Part shown: positions 44,118 to 53,708 of the stretch, in pieces
How the letters are laid out: each line of letters opens with the position of its first letter
Position numbering within the stretch: position 1 is the first letter of the stretch
From: Variovorax sp. V213
Lineage (GTDB): Bacteria; Pseudomonadota; Gammaproteobacteria; Burkholderiales; Burkholderiaceae_C
Direction of reading: 5' to 3'
Assembly: GCF_041154455.1 (NCBI RefSeq)
Contig: NZ_AP028664.1
Coordinates: forward strand, 4,217,001-4,281,000
DNA: 64,000 nucleotides
Made by a program: the position numbers and the translations under genes
Notes under the pieces: generated by a model
Databases searched by the model: none
The model's input: only the letters and a program-made list of their open reading frames with translations
Told to the model about the DNA's origin: nothing

Positions 44118-44374
44118 AATATCTTCTTGTTCTCGCGGTGCTCTGGGTGGCCATCTGGCTCTGGCGCAAGAACCGCCGGGAGGAAATGCGCGAGGCCCAG
44201 CGCGAGCAGGCGGCGGCCCGCGCCCAGCGGCCGCCCGCCGCGCCGGCGGCTCCGCAGGCCATGCTGCGCTGTGCCCATTGCGGCTTGCACCTGCCCGCGA
44301 GCGATGCGATCGGGGGTCCAGGCGACGCGGTCTATTGCAGTGCGGCGCACCGCCAGGCCGCCGAGCGCGGCTGA
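44114..44374 (+). CDS. PP0621-family small protein
   Basis: An 86-residue protein with an N-terminal membrane segment (residues 3-17, YLLVLAVLWVAIWLW), a basic/acidic helix, an Ala/Pro linker and a C-terminal zinc-binding module: CAHCGLHLPASDAI and YCSAAHRQ supply Cys-x2-Cys and Cys-x3-His ligands. This architecture matches the PP0621 family of TRASH-like small proteins, of unknown function. It overlaps ccsA by four bases and is followed 16 bases later by pilS, so ccsA, this gene, pilS and pilR probably form one operon. Confidence 0.85.
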   Translation: MKYLLVLAVLWVAIWLWRKNRREEMREAQREQAAARAQRPPAAPAAPQAMLRCAHCGLHLPASDAIGGPGDAVYCSAAHRQAAERG

Positions 44375-44390
44375 ACGGACGCCGCGCTCC

Positions 44391-46088
44391 ATGAGCTCTT
44401 CCCTCTGGCCGCGAGGCGAGGCCGCCACCGACTGGGACTTGCTCGAGCCGGGGCATAACGAGAGCGCCGCGCTGCTGCGCTTGTGGCGCGGCTTCATGGC
44501 GGCGCGCTGCTTCGTTGCGGTGGTGCTCGTGCTGTTGCAGGGCGTGGCACTGGCGCTCGGCCAGACGATGCAGCCGCTGGCCATTGCGCTTTCGGCCGGT
44601 TACCTCATCGCCACCTGGCTGGGCGCCCGCTACGCGCATTTCACGCCGCCGATCCGGGGCTTCGCGGCCCTGTGGTTCATCACCATCGGCATCGACCTCG
44701 GCACCTTCACCGCGCTCCAGGTGCTCCAGGGCGGCAACATCAACTACACGCCGCTGTTCGCGCTGCCGGTGCTCCTGAGCGCGGTGCTCGGCACGGTGAC
44801 CGTGGGCCTGGGCACCACGGCCACGGTCACCCTGCTGCTGCTGGCCGACGCGGGCTGGCACTGGCTGCAGCAGCCCGGCGACTCCTCCACCCGCTTCGTG
44901 CAGGCGGCGCTCACCGGCACCGGCCTTTTCGTCGTGGCCCTGCTGGCGCACGAGCTGGCGCGCCGGCTCGCGCGCGAAGAAGAAACCGCGCTGCGCAACC
45001 GCAGCAGCGCGCAGATGCAGGCGCAGGTCAACGACCTGGTGATCGAGACACTGAGCGAAGGCGTGCTGGTGATCGACGCCGAGGGAATGGTGCATGCGGC
45101 CAATCCGGCGGCCGACGCCATCCTCGGACAAGGCCTGGCCCGGCTCGCCCTCCCGTTTGCACTGCATGCGCAGCCGGCCTGGCATGCACTGGCGGCGCTG
45201 GCACGCCAGACCTTTGCGCGCCGCGCTCCCCAAAGCGAGGAAATCCCCGTGGCGCAAGCGCGCGGCGCCGCGCGCGAAGTGCGGGTGCGCACGCGGCTCA
45301 CGCCCACCAGCGACCAGCGCGTCGACAGCCTCTGCGTGATGTTCCTGCAAGACCTGCGCGAACTGGAGGCCCGCATCCGTACCGAAAAGCTCGCCGCGAT
45401 GGGCCGTATGTCGGCGGCGGTGGCGCATGAAATCCGCAATCCGCTGGCCGCGATCACGCAGGCCAGCGCCCTGCTCAATGAAGACCTCACCGATCCCGCA
45501 CACCGCAAGTTGACCAGCATGGTCCAGCACAACGCGCAGCGGCTGGCCCGCATCGTGGACGACGTGCTCGATGTTTCGCGCGCGCGCCAGCAGCGCGTGC
45601 TCTCGCTCGGCGAGCAGGTCGCGCTCGACCCCGCGGTGCGTGCGCTGGCCGAAGAATGGGTGCGCCAGACGCACCGCCAGGGCGTGCTGATCACGCTCGA
45701 TGCCGCCGACAGCGAAGTGCGCTTCGACGTCGAGCACCTGCGCCGCCTGCTCGTGAACCTGCTGGACAACGCGGCGCGCTACGCCGGCAACCGGGAAGGC
45801 TCGATCCAGGTCGTCACCACCATGCAACGCGGCAGCTCCAGCCGGCCGAGCCTGCAGGTGTGGAGCGACGGCGCGCCGCTGGAGCCGGCGGTGCAACGCC
45901 ATCTGTTCGAACCCTTCTTCTCTTCCGAGAGCCGCTCCAGCGGGCTCGGCCTCTTCCTGTGCCGCGAGTTGTGCCGGCGCCATGGCGCCACCATCGGCTA
46001 CGAACGGCGTGCGCTCGTCGCGGGCGGACCCGAAGGCAACGAATTCTTCGTCAGCTTTGCGCCAAGCGAAAACCGGCTGACACAATAG
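44391..46088 (+). CDS. pilS: sensor histidine kinase PilS (type IV pilus control)
   Basis: A 565-residue membrane kinase. Five to six N-terminal TM segments (about 35-205) form the sensor, a PAS-like domain (about 225-335, VLVIDAEGMVHAANPAADAILG) follows, then HisKA with the phospho-His in AVAHEIRNPLAAITQASALL (about residue 350), and HATPase with NLLDNAARYA and GLGLFLCRELC. In Pseudomonas PilS controls pilin transcription by phosphorylating PilR in response to pilin in the membrane. No pilin gene is in the window. The gene ends four bases before pilR. Confidence 0.93.
   Translation: MSSSLWPRGEAATDWDLLEPGHNESAALLRLWRGFMAARCFVAVVLVLLQGVALALGQTMQPLAIALSAGYLIATWLGARYAHFTPPIRGFAALWFITIGIDLGTFTALQVLQGGNINYTPLFALPVLLSAVLGTVTVGLGTTATVTLLLLADAGWHWLQQPGDSSTRFVQAALTGTGLFVVALLAHELARRLAREEETALRNRSSAQMQAQVNDLVIETLSEGVLVIDAEGMVHAANPAADAILGQGLARLALPFALHAQPAWHALAALARQTFARRAPQSEEIPVAQARGAAREVRVRTRLTPTSDQRVDSLCVMFLQDLRELEARIRTEKLAAMGRMSAAVAHEIRNPLAAITQASALLNEDLTDPAHRKLTSMVQHNAQRLARIVDDVLDVSRARQQRVLSLGEQVALDPAVRALAEEWVRQTHRQGVLITLDAADSEVRFDVEHLRRLLVNLLDNAARYAGNREGSIQVVTTMQRGSSSRPSLQVWSDGAPLEPAVQRHLFEPFFSSESRSSGLGLFLCRELCRRHGATIGYERRALVAGGPEGNEFFVSFAPSENRLTQ
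46081..46086 (+). promoter_or_regulatory. candidate -10 for pilR inside pilS 3' end
   Basis: CACAAT lies six bases before the GTG start of pilR. It repeats the -10-plus-six pattern seen before slt, cca, ccsA and mpl and could give an internal leaderless promoter. Confidence 0.25.
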
Positions 46089-46092
46089 CGCC

Positions 46093-47650
<1,558 letters not shown>

Positions 47651-47664
<14 letters not shown>

Positions 47665-48268
47665 CGCACCGGCCAGCGCGGGCAGCCACGGCGACGGCCT
47701 CTGGCACGCCGGCTGGTATCGCTTCGCCAAGGCGCTGCGCTCGCCGAATTTCGGTCCCCGGCCCGCGGGCGCGCAGACCGACCTGATCGTGCTGCATTCG
47801 ATCAGCCTGCCGCCCGGCGAATACGGCGGCGATGCCGTGCAACAGCTTTTTGCCAACCAGCTCGACTGGGACGCACACCCCTACTTCCAATCCATCCGCG
47901 GCCTCGAGGTTTCCTCGCATTTCTATGTGCGGCGCAATGGCGAGCTCTGGCAGTTCGTGAGCTGCGACGACCGTGCCTGGCATGCCGGCGTGTCGGCGTG
48001 GCGCGGCCGCCAGAACTGCAACGACGATTCAATCGGCATCGAACTCGAAGGCCTGGAAGGCGAGCGTTTCGAAGAGGCGCAATACGAAACGCTGGCCAGC
48101 CTCTGTGCCGCCATCGCGCAGCACTACGCCATTGCCCACATCGCCGGCCACGAGCACATCGCACCGGGCCGCAAGCAGGACCCGGGCGCCGGCTTCGACT
48201 GGCAATTGCTGCGCGGACAACTCGGCTGGAACTTGCAAATGTTTCCCGAGCAGGCGATCCCGCGCTAA
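47651..48268 (+). CDS. ampD: 1,6-anhydro-N-acetylmuramyl-L-alanine amidase
   Basis: Cytosolic zinc amidase that removes the peptide from anhydro-muropeptides during peptidoglycan recycling. 205 residues, no signal peptide. Zinc ligands are visible: His in LIVLHSISLP (about residue 41), His in AGHEHIAPGRKQDPGAGFDW (about 166) and Asp in the same segment (about 176). FPNFGPRPAG and WHAGVSAWRG are typical of AmpD. The ATG at 47651 lies inside the pilR 3' end, so it is probably translated from the same mRNA. Loss of AmpD commonly derepresses AmpC in bacteria that carry ampR-ampC; neither is seen here. Confidence 0.94.
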
Positions 48269-48488
48269 TTTTTTTTATCGCGCGGCGCCCCGCGATGCGC
48301 TGTGCTTGAGCCGCCCACGTTTCGCAAATGCCGGCGCGCAGCGTAGCAACCATGCGCCTTGCAGGCCCAAATCGTCCGGCAGGCCACGCCCCATGCGGCC
48401 TGCGCGACCATAGGCCAGTATTCACGCGGCACCGATGGCCGTATGCCGAATCCTAGAGAAATACCCGTAGGGGTTAAACTTCTGCAAA

Positions 48489-48504
48489 ACACTACCTGTA
48501 GTGG
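48489..48504. promoter_or_regulatory. NrdR box 1
   Basis: ACACTACCTGTAGTGG matches the 16-base NrdR palindrome ACACTATATATAGTGT at most arm positions. It lies directly upstream of the -35 and 32 bases before box 2. Confidence 0.85.
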
Positions 48505-48505
48505 C

Positions 48506-48534
48506 TTGTAGACCCTCGGCACCCTAGATATAGT
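48506..48534 (+). promoter_or_regulatory. nrdA promoter
   Basis: TTGTAG (-35, 48506-48511), 17 bases, TATAGT (-10, 48529-48534). NrdR box 2 covers the -10, which fits repression by NrdR-dATP. The start site is expected near 48541. Confidence 0.75.
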
Positions 48535-48536
48535 GT
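48521..48536. promoter_or_regulatory. NrdR box 2
   Basis: ACCCTAGATATAGTGT closely matches the NrdR consensus. It starts 32 bases (three helical turns) after box 1, the spacing required for cooperative NrdR binding. Confidence 0.88.
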
Positions 48537-48618
48537 CCTCCGTCCGGTCAACAACGCCGGCGCAACGCCCAGCCAAGGCGCTGCCATCCAACAAGAATTG
48601 CCAACCGAGAGGAAGCGA

Positions 48619-51531
48619 ATGCAAACTGCCCTGAACACCCCATCGACCCCGCGTGCCGTTCCCTCCACGCCGTCCCAGCAACGCGACGCCGCGGGCCCCA
48701 CCACCGCCCAGAACCTCGCGCACTACCAGATCATTCGCCGCAACGGCGCCGTGGTTCCCTTCGAACCCAACAAGATCGCCATCGCGATGATGAAAGCCTT
48801 CCTGGCGGTGCACGGCACCCAGGGCGCGGCTTCGGCCAGCGTGCGCGAAACGGTCGACACCCTCACGCAAGGCGTGATCCGCGCCATGGTCCGCTCGCGT
48901 CCGGGCGGCGGCACCTTCCACATCGAAGACGTGCAAGACCAGGTCGAACTCGGCCTGATGCGCGGCGGCCACCACGAAATCGCGCGCGCCTACGTGCTGT
49001 ACCGCGAACGCCGCACGCAGGAGCGCTCCAAGCAAGGCGCGCAGGAAGCGCAGGCCACGCCGCTGCTGCACGTGCTGGACGGCGGCGAACGCGTCGCGCT
49101 CGACCTGAACGAACTCAAGGGCCTGATCGAATCGGCCTGCGAGGGCCTCGGCGACGGCATCACCGCCGCACCGATCGTCGCCGAGACGATGCGCAACCTG
49201 TATGACGGCGTGCCGCTCGACGAGGTCTACAAGGCCTCGATCCTGGCCGCCCGCACGCTCATCGAGAAGGATCCCGACTACACCTTCGCGACCGCCCGCC
49301 TGCTGCTGCACACGATCTTCAAGGAAATCATCGGCCGCGAAGTCATGCCCGCCGAGCGTGCGCAGACCTACGCCGACTACTTCCCGCAGTTCATCAAGAA
49401 GGGCGTCGAGAACGAGCTGCTCGACGAGAAGCTGCTGCAGTACGACCTGCCCCGCCTGGGCGCTGCGCTCAAGGCCGAGCGCGACAACCAGTTCGACTAC
49501 CTCGGCCTGCAGACGCTGTACGACCGCTACTTCCTGCACGTGCGCAAGAACCGCATCGAGCTGCCGCAGGCCTTCTTCATGCGCGTGGCCATGGGCCTCT
49601 CGCTGAATGAAATCGACCGCGAAGCCCGCGCCATCGAGTTCTACGAAGTGCTGTCGTCCTTCGACTTCATGTCGAGCACGCCCACGCTGTTCAACGCCGG
49701 TACGCTGCGTTCGCAGCTGTCCAGCTGCTACCTGACCACCGTGCCGGACGACCTGGACGGCATCTACGAGTCAATCAAGGAAAACGCGCTGCTGTCGAAA
49801 TTCGCCGGCGGCCTGGGCAACGACTGGACCCGCGTGCGCGCGCTCGGCAGCCACATCAAGGGCACCAACGGCGAATCGCAGGGCGTGGTGCCGTTCCTGA
49901 AGGTGGTGAACGACACGGCCGTGGCGGTGAACCAGGGCGGCAAGCGCAAGGGCGCGGTCTGCACCTACCTCGAAACCTGGCACCTCGACATCGAGGAATT
50001 CCTGGAGCTGCGCAAGAACACCGGCGACGACCGCCGCCGCACGCACGACATGAACACGGCCAACTGGATCCCCGACCTGTTCATGCGCCGCGTGATGGAA
50101 AAGGGCACCTGGACGCTGTTCTCGCCCTCGAACGTGCCCGACCTGCACGACCTGTTCGGCGCCGACTTCGAGAAGGCCTACGTGGCCTATGAAGAAAAGG
50201 CCGCGCGCGGCGAGATCAAGCCCGCGCGCACCATCCAGGCGTCGGACCTGTGGCGCAAGATGCTCACGATGCTGTTCGAGACCGGCCATCCGTGGATCAC
50301 CTTCAAGGATGCCTGCAACGTGCGCTCGCCGCAGCAGCACGCCGGCGTGGTTCACTCGTCGAACCTGTGCACCGAGATCACGCTGAACACCAGCGACACC
50401 GAAACCGCCGTCTGCAACCTGGGGTCCGTGAACCTGCTGCAGCACCTGAAGGACGGCAAGGTCGACCACGACAAGCTCAAGAAGACCATCGCCACCGCGA
50501 TGCGCATGCTCGACAACGTGATCGACATCAACTACTACGCCGTGAAGAAGGCGCGCGACTCGAACCTGCGCCACCGGCCGGTCGGCCTGGGCCTGATGGG
50601 CTTCCAGGACGCGCTGTACGAACTGCGCATTCCCTACGCCTCGCAGGAAGCCGTTCAGTTTGCCGATGAGTCGATGGAAGCGATCTGCTACCACGCCTAC
50701 TGGGCGTCGACCGAGCTGGCGCGCGAGCGCGGCAAGTACTCGAGCTACAAGGGCTCGCTGTGGGACAAGGGCATCCTGCCGATCGACACCCTCGAGCTGC
50801 TCGAGAAGGCCCGCGGCGGCTACGTCGAAGTCGACCGCTCGGCCACGCTCGACTGGGACGCGCTGCGCCAGAAGATCAAGGCCGACGGCATGCGCAACTC
50901 GAACTGCGTGGCCATCGCCCCGACCGCGACGATCTCCAACATCATCGGCGTCGATGCGTCCATCGAGCCCTGCTTCGGCAACCTCTCGGTCAAGTCGAAC
51001 CTGTCGGGCGAGTTCACAGTCATCAACCATTACCTGGTGCGCGACCTGAAGCGCCTGGGCCTGTGGGACGACGTGATGGTGATGGACCTGAAGCACTTCG
51101 ACGGTTCGCTGCGCCCGATCGACCGCGTGCCGCAAGACGTGAAGGCGCTCTACGCCACCGCGTTCGAAGTCGAGACCACGTGGCTGGTCGAAGCCGCCGC
51201 GCGCCGCCAGAAGTGGATCGACCAGGCACAGTCGCTCAACATCTACATGGCCGGCGCATCGGGCAAGAAGCTCGACGACACCTACAAGCTCGCATGGCTG
51301 CGCGGCCTGAAGACGACCTACTACCTGCGCACGCAGAGCGCGACGCACGCCGAAAAGTCGACCGTGCAATCGGGCCGCCTCAATGCGGTGTCGTCGGGCA
51401 GCGATGCACCCTCGGGCATGAGCGCGCTCGAAGCCGCAGCGGCCGCAGCGAAGGCGCAGATGAGTGCGATGCCCGCAACCGACATCGCGTTCTGCGGCGT
51501 CGACGATCCGACTTGCGAAGCATGCCAATGA
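48619..51531 (+). CDS. nrdA: ribonucleoside-diphosphate reductase, alpha subunit (class Ia)
   Basis: Large catalytic subunit that reduces NDPs to dNDPs. 970 residues, at the long end of the family because of a 40-residue Ser/Pro N-terminal extension and a long C-terminal Ala linker. An ATP-cone allosteric domain (about 45-135) precedes the barrel. Active-site residues are visible: the first redox Cys in QLSSCYLT, Asn/Cys/Glu in SNLCTEITLNT, the second Cys in ETAVCNLGS, and the C-terminal shuttle pair in DPTCEACQ. The ATG at 48619 follows GAGAGGA. Two NrdR boxes overlap the promoter. nrdB follows after a 180-base spacer. Confidence 0.97.
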   Translation: MQTALNTPSTPRAVPSTPSQQRDAAGPTTAQNLAHYQIIRRNGAVVPFEPNKIAIAMMKAFLAVHGTQGAASASVRETVDTLTQGVIRAMVRSRPGGGTFHIEDVQDQVELGLMRGGHHEIARAYVLYRERRTQERSKQGAQEAQATPLLHVLDGGERVALDLNELKGLIESACEGLGDGITAAPIVAETMRNLYDGVPLDEVYKASILAARTLIEKDPDYTFATARLLLHTIFKEIIGREVMPAERAQTYADYFPQFIKKGVENELLDEKLLQYDLPRLGAALKAERDNQFDYLGLQTLYDRYFLHVRKNRIELPQAFFMRVAMGLSLNEIDREARAIEFYEVLSSFDFMSSTPTLFNAGTLRSQLSSCYLTTVPDDLDGIYESIKENALLSKFAGGLGNDWTRVRALGSHIKGTNGESQGVVPFLKVVNDTAVAVNQGGKRKGAVCTYLETWHLDIEEFLELRKNTGDDRRRTHDMNTANWIPDLFMRRVMEKGTWTLFSPSNVPDLHDLFGADFEKAYVAYEEKAARGEIKPARTIQASDLWRKMLTMLFETGHPWITFKDACNVRSPQQHAGVVHSSNLCTEITLNTSDTETAVCNLGSVNLLQHLKDGKVDHDKLKKTIATAMRMLDNVIDINYYAVKKARDSNLRHRPVGLGLMGFQDALYELRIPYASQEAVQFADESMEAICYHAYWASTELARERGKYSSYKGSLWDKGILPIDTLELLEKARGGYVEVDRSATLDWDALRQKIKADGMRNSNCVAIAPTATISNIIGVDASIEPCFGNLSVKSNLSGEFTVINHYLVRDLKRLGLWDDVMVMDLKHFDGSLRPIDRVPQDVKALYATAFEVETTWLVEAAARRQKWIDQAQSLNIYMAGASGKKLDDTYKLAWLRGLKTTYYLRTQSATHAEKSTVQSGRLNAVSSGSDAPSGMSALEAAAAAAKAQMSAMPATDIAFCGVDDPTCEACQ

Positions 51532-51557
51532 CGCGCCCGTGAAGTCAGCGAGAGGTG

Positions 51558-51617
51558 CATGCACGACGCGCGAACTCTCAGTCGATCACGGCATCGACTG
51601 ACATCGCGCGATGCATG
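51558..51617 (+). other. long stem-loop in the nrdA-nrdB spacer
   Basis: Nested inverted repeats: CATGCA/TGCATG (outer), CGCGCG/CGCGCG (middle) and a perfect 9-bp TCAGTCGAT/ATCGACTGA with a 6-base loop (inner). It starts 27 bases after the nrdA stop. It has no T-run, so it is more likely an mRNA-processing or stability element than a terminator. Confidence 0.5.
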
Positions 51618-51648
51618 AGAGCAACATAACAACCACATAAATGGAGCG

Positions 51649-51680
51649 CGATGTGAACGAGCACTTTGCAACTCACATCG
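51649..51680. promoter_or_regulatory. inverted repeat CGATGTGA/TCACATCG before nrdB
   Basis: Perfect 8-bp arms (51649-51656 and 51673-51680) with a 16-base spacer, ending 31 bases before the nrdB ATG. It could be an operator or a leader hairpin; no NrdR box is present here. Confidence 0.35.
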
Positions 51681-51711
51681 TTGCTCCGATAATTGAGCAT
51701 TGGATTTTTCT

Positions 51712-52890
51712 ATGTTGACCTGGGACGAAGAAGTCAAGCCCTCCTTATCAAAGGATATGCAACAAGGATTGCAGCAACACCACGCATCGACCAGCGGCAT
51801 GACCGCAGGCCGATCGGTGGACGCTCCGACTTCGTCGATTGCACAGCAGCCCACAGCAGCTCCCGTCGCTGCGCAGCGCGTCAAGGCGTCCGACAAGCGC
51901 ATCATCAACGGCCAGACCGACGTCAACCAGCTGGTGCCGTTCAAGTACAAGTGGGCCTGGGAAAAGTACCTGGCCACCTGCGCCAACCACTGGATGCCGC
52001 AAGAGGTGAACATGACGCGCGACATCGCGTTGTGGAAAGACCCGAACGGCCTGACCGAAGACGAGCGCCGCATCGTCAAGCGCAACCTCGGCTTCTTCGT
52101 GACCGCCGACTCGCTGGCCGCCAACAACATCGTGCTGGGCACCTACCGCCACATCACGGCCCCCGAATGCCGCCAGTTCCTGCTGCGCCAGGCATTCGAA
52201 GAAGCGATCCACACGCACGCGTACCAGTACATCGTCGAGTCGCTCGGCCTGGACGAGAGCGAAATCTTCAACGCCTACAACGAAGTGCCGTCGATCCGCG
52301 AGAAGGACCAGTTCCTGATCCCGTTCATCGACGCCATCAGCGACCCCCACTTCAAGACCGGTACGCACGAAACCGACCAGACGCTGCTCAAGTCGCTCAT
52401 CGTGTTCGCCTGCCTGATGGAAGGCCTGTTCTTCTACGTCGGCTTCACGCAGATCCTCGCGCTGGGCCGCCAGAACAAGATGACCGGCGCCGCCGAGCAG
52501 TACCAGTACATCCTGCGCGACGAATCGATGCACTGCAATTTCGGCATCGACCTGATCAACCAGCTCAAGCTCGAGAACCCCGGCCTCTGGACCAACGAGT
52601 TCAAGGCGGATATCAAGGCCCTCTTCATGAAGGCCGTCGAGCTCGAGTACAAATACGCCGAAGACACCATGCCGCGTGGTGTGCTCGGCATGAACGCCTC
52701 CATGTTCAAGGGCTACCTGCGCTACATCGCCAATCGGCGGGCACAGCAGATCGGCCTCGAAACGCTCTTCCCGAACGAGGAAAACCCGTTCCCCTGGATG
52801 AGCGAGATGATTGACCTGAAGAAAGAGCGCAACTTTTTCGAGACCCGCGTGATCGAGTACCAATCGGGTGGCGCGCTCTCGTGGGATTGA
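51712..52890 (+). CDS. nrdB: ribonucleoside-diphosphate reductase, beta subunit (class Ia)
   Basis: Small subunit that holds the di-iron centre and tyrosyl radical used by NrdA. 392 residues. The iron and radical residues line up with E. coli (Glu115, His118, Tyr122) in AFEEAIHTHAYQY, and the second helix-bundle motif is DESMHCNFG (Glu/His ligands). The C-terminal peptide that docks into NrdA is QSGGALSWD-like. The first 60 residues are variable. The ATG at 51712 is preferred over a TTG at 51700. It is co-transcribed with or closely linked to nrdA, but the spacer carries its own structured elements. Confidence 0.97.
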   Translation: MLTWDEEVKPSLSKDMQQGLQQHHASTSGMTAGRSVDAPTSSIAQQPTAAPVAAQRVKASDKRIINGQTDVNQLVPFKYKWAWEKYLATCANHWMPQEVNMTRDIALWKDPNGLTEDERRIVKRNLGFFVTADSLAANNIVLGTYRHITAPECRQFLLRQAFEEAIHTHAYQYIVESLGLDESEIFNAYNEVPSIREKDQFLIPFIDAISDPHFKTGTHETDQTLLKSLIVFACLMEGLFFYVGFTQILALGRQNKMTGAAEQYQYILRDESMHCNFGIDLINQLKLENPGLWTNEFKADIKALFMKAVELEYKYAEDTMPRGVLGMNASMFKGYLRYIANRRAQQIGLETLFPNEENPFPWMSEMIDLKKERNFFETRVIEYQSGGALSWD

Positions 52891-53086
52891 ATCTTTCCGA
52901 CAAGAATTAATGAATTCAAGAATTGCCCTTGCCACCGATCGCGCCGAAGAGCGCGGCATGGACGAGGGCTCAGGTGTTCATGGTGCTGGGGCTCAGATTC
53001 CAACGCCATGAATCGCTTCGCGCTACCAACGTGCGTGGAGTGCTTCAATAGGTTGATTTTTTCAACTTGATCAAGGAGAAATAGAA

Positions 53087-53480
53087 ATGGCAACTGCAAA
53101 GAAAGCGCCGGCTAAGAAAGCCGCTGCAAAGAAGGCTCCGGCAAAGAAGGTCGCGGCCGCTAAGAAGGCTCCCGCCAAGAAGGTAGCTGCGAAGAAGGCT
53201 CCGGCCAAGAAGGTCGCAGCGAAGAAGGTAGCCGCCAAGAAGGCGCCTGCGAAGAAGGTAGCCGCGAAGAAGGCAGCTCCGGCCAAGAAGGCCGCTGCCA
53301 AGAAGGCTCCGGCGAAGAAGGCTCCTGCCAAGAAGGCGGCGGCGAAGAAGGCTCCGGCGAAGAAGGCCGCTGCCAAGAAGGCTCCGGCGAAGAAGGCCGC
53401 TGCCAAGAAGGCCCCTGCGAAGAAGGCTGCCGCCAAGAAGGCTCCTGCCAAGAAGGCTGCGGCCAAGAAAGCCGCGAAAA
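53087..53480 (+). repeat. 15-bp-type tandem repeat array in the H1-like gene
   Basis: Imperfect tandem copies of a 15-base AAGAAGGCTCCGGCG-type unit (Lys-Lys-Ala-Pro-Ala). Copy number is likely to vary between strains and is difficult to assemble from short reads. Confidence 0.8.
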
Positions 53481-53629
53481 AGCCCGCTGCCAAGCCTGCC
53501 GCTGCTGCCAAGAAGCCTGCTGCGAAGAAGGCTGCCAAGGCAGCCCCTGCCGCAGCGCCTGCTCCTGCTGCGCAAACGACGCTGAACCCGCAGGCAGCCT
53601 GGCCGTTTCCGACGGCCAGCAAGCCCTGA
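53087..53629 (+). CDS. histone H1-like DNA-binding protein (Lys/Ala/Pro-rich)
   Basis: A 180-residue, extremely basic, low-complexity protein built from about thirty KKAPA or KKAAA pentads (residues 4-135), like the C-terminal tail of eukaryotic H1 and Bordetella BpH1-type proteins. It is expected to bind and condense DNA without sequence specificity. The last 30 residues switch to Ala/Pro and end with TTLNPQAAWPFPTASKP, a conserved tail in Burkholderiales homologues. AAGGAG (53073-53078) precedes the ATG. The internal repeats make it prone to length change by recombination. An intrinsic terminator follows. Confidence 0.92.
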   Translation: MATAKKAPAKKAAAKKAPAKKVAAAKKAPAKKVAAKKAPAKKVAAKKVAAKKAPAKKVAAKKAAPAKKAAAKKAPAKKAPAKKAAAKKAPAKKAAAKKAPAKKAAAKKAPAKKAAAKKAPAKKAAAKKAAKKPAAKPAAAAKKPAAKKAAKAAPAAAPAPAAQTTLNPQAAWPFPTASKP

Positions 53630-53651
53630 GCTTCTCAGCGGCCTTGACGGC

Positions 53652-53687
53652 AAAAAGCCCGGCACCTCACGGTGTCGGGCTTTTTTT
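53652..53687 (+). terminator. intrinsic terminator after the H1-like gene
   Basis: AAAAAGCCCGGCAC, a short loop and GTGTCGGGCTTTTTTT: GC-rich stem followed by seven T. The A-run on the left also allows function in the other direction for the convergent sugar kinase. Confidence 0.92.
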
Positions 53688-53708
53688 ACGGGCGCCTGAA
53701 CAAGCGGC

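Larger units (their letters stand above)
48269..48618. other. ampD-nrdA intergenic region
   Basis: A 350-base region. The first 220 bases (48269-48488) contain no gene, tRNA or clear terminator. The remainder holds the nrdA promoter with two NrdR boxes and a leader of about 78 bases. GAGAGGA (48606-48612) is the ribosome site for nrdA. Confidence 0.7.

Noticed and set aside
48269..48488. tRNA or small RNA gene
   Set aside because: No cloverleaf arms, TPsiC-type motif or terminator could be made out in this stretch.
53087..53480. CRISPR-like array
   Set aside because: The repeats are short in-frame coding units without unique spacers and encode a Lys/Ala/Pro-rich protein.
53071..53622. 183-codon minus-strand Ala/Phe/Leu frame
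   Set aside because: Reverse complement of the lysine-rich H1-like repeats; the low-complexity composition is a translation artefact.
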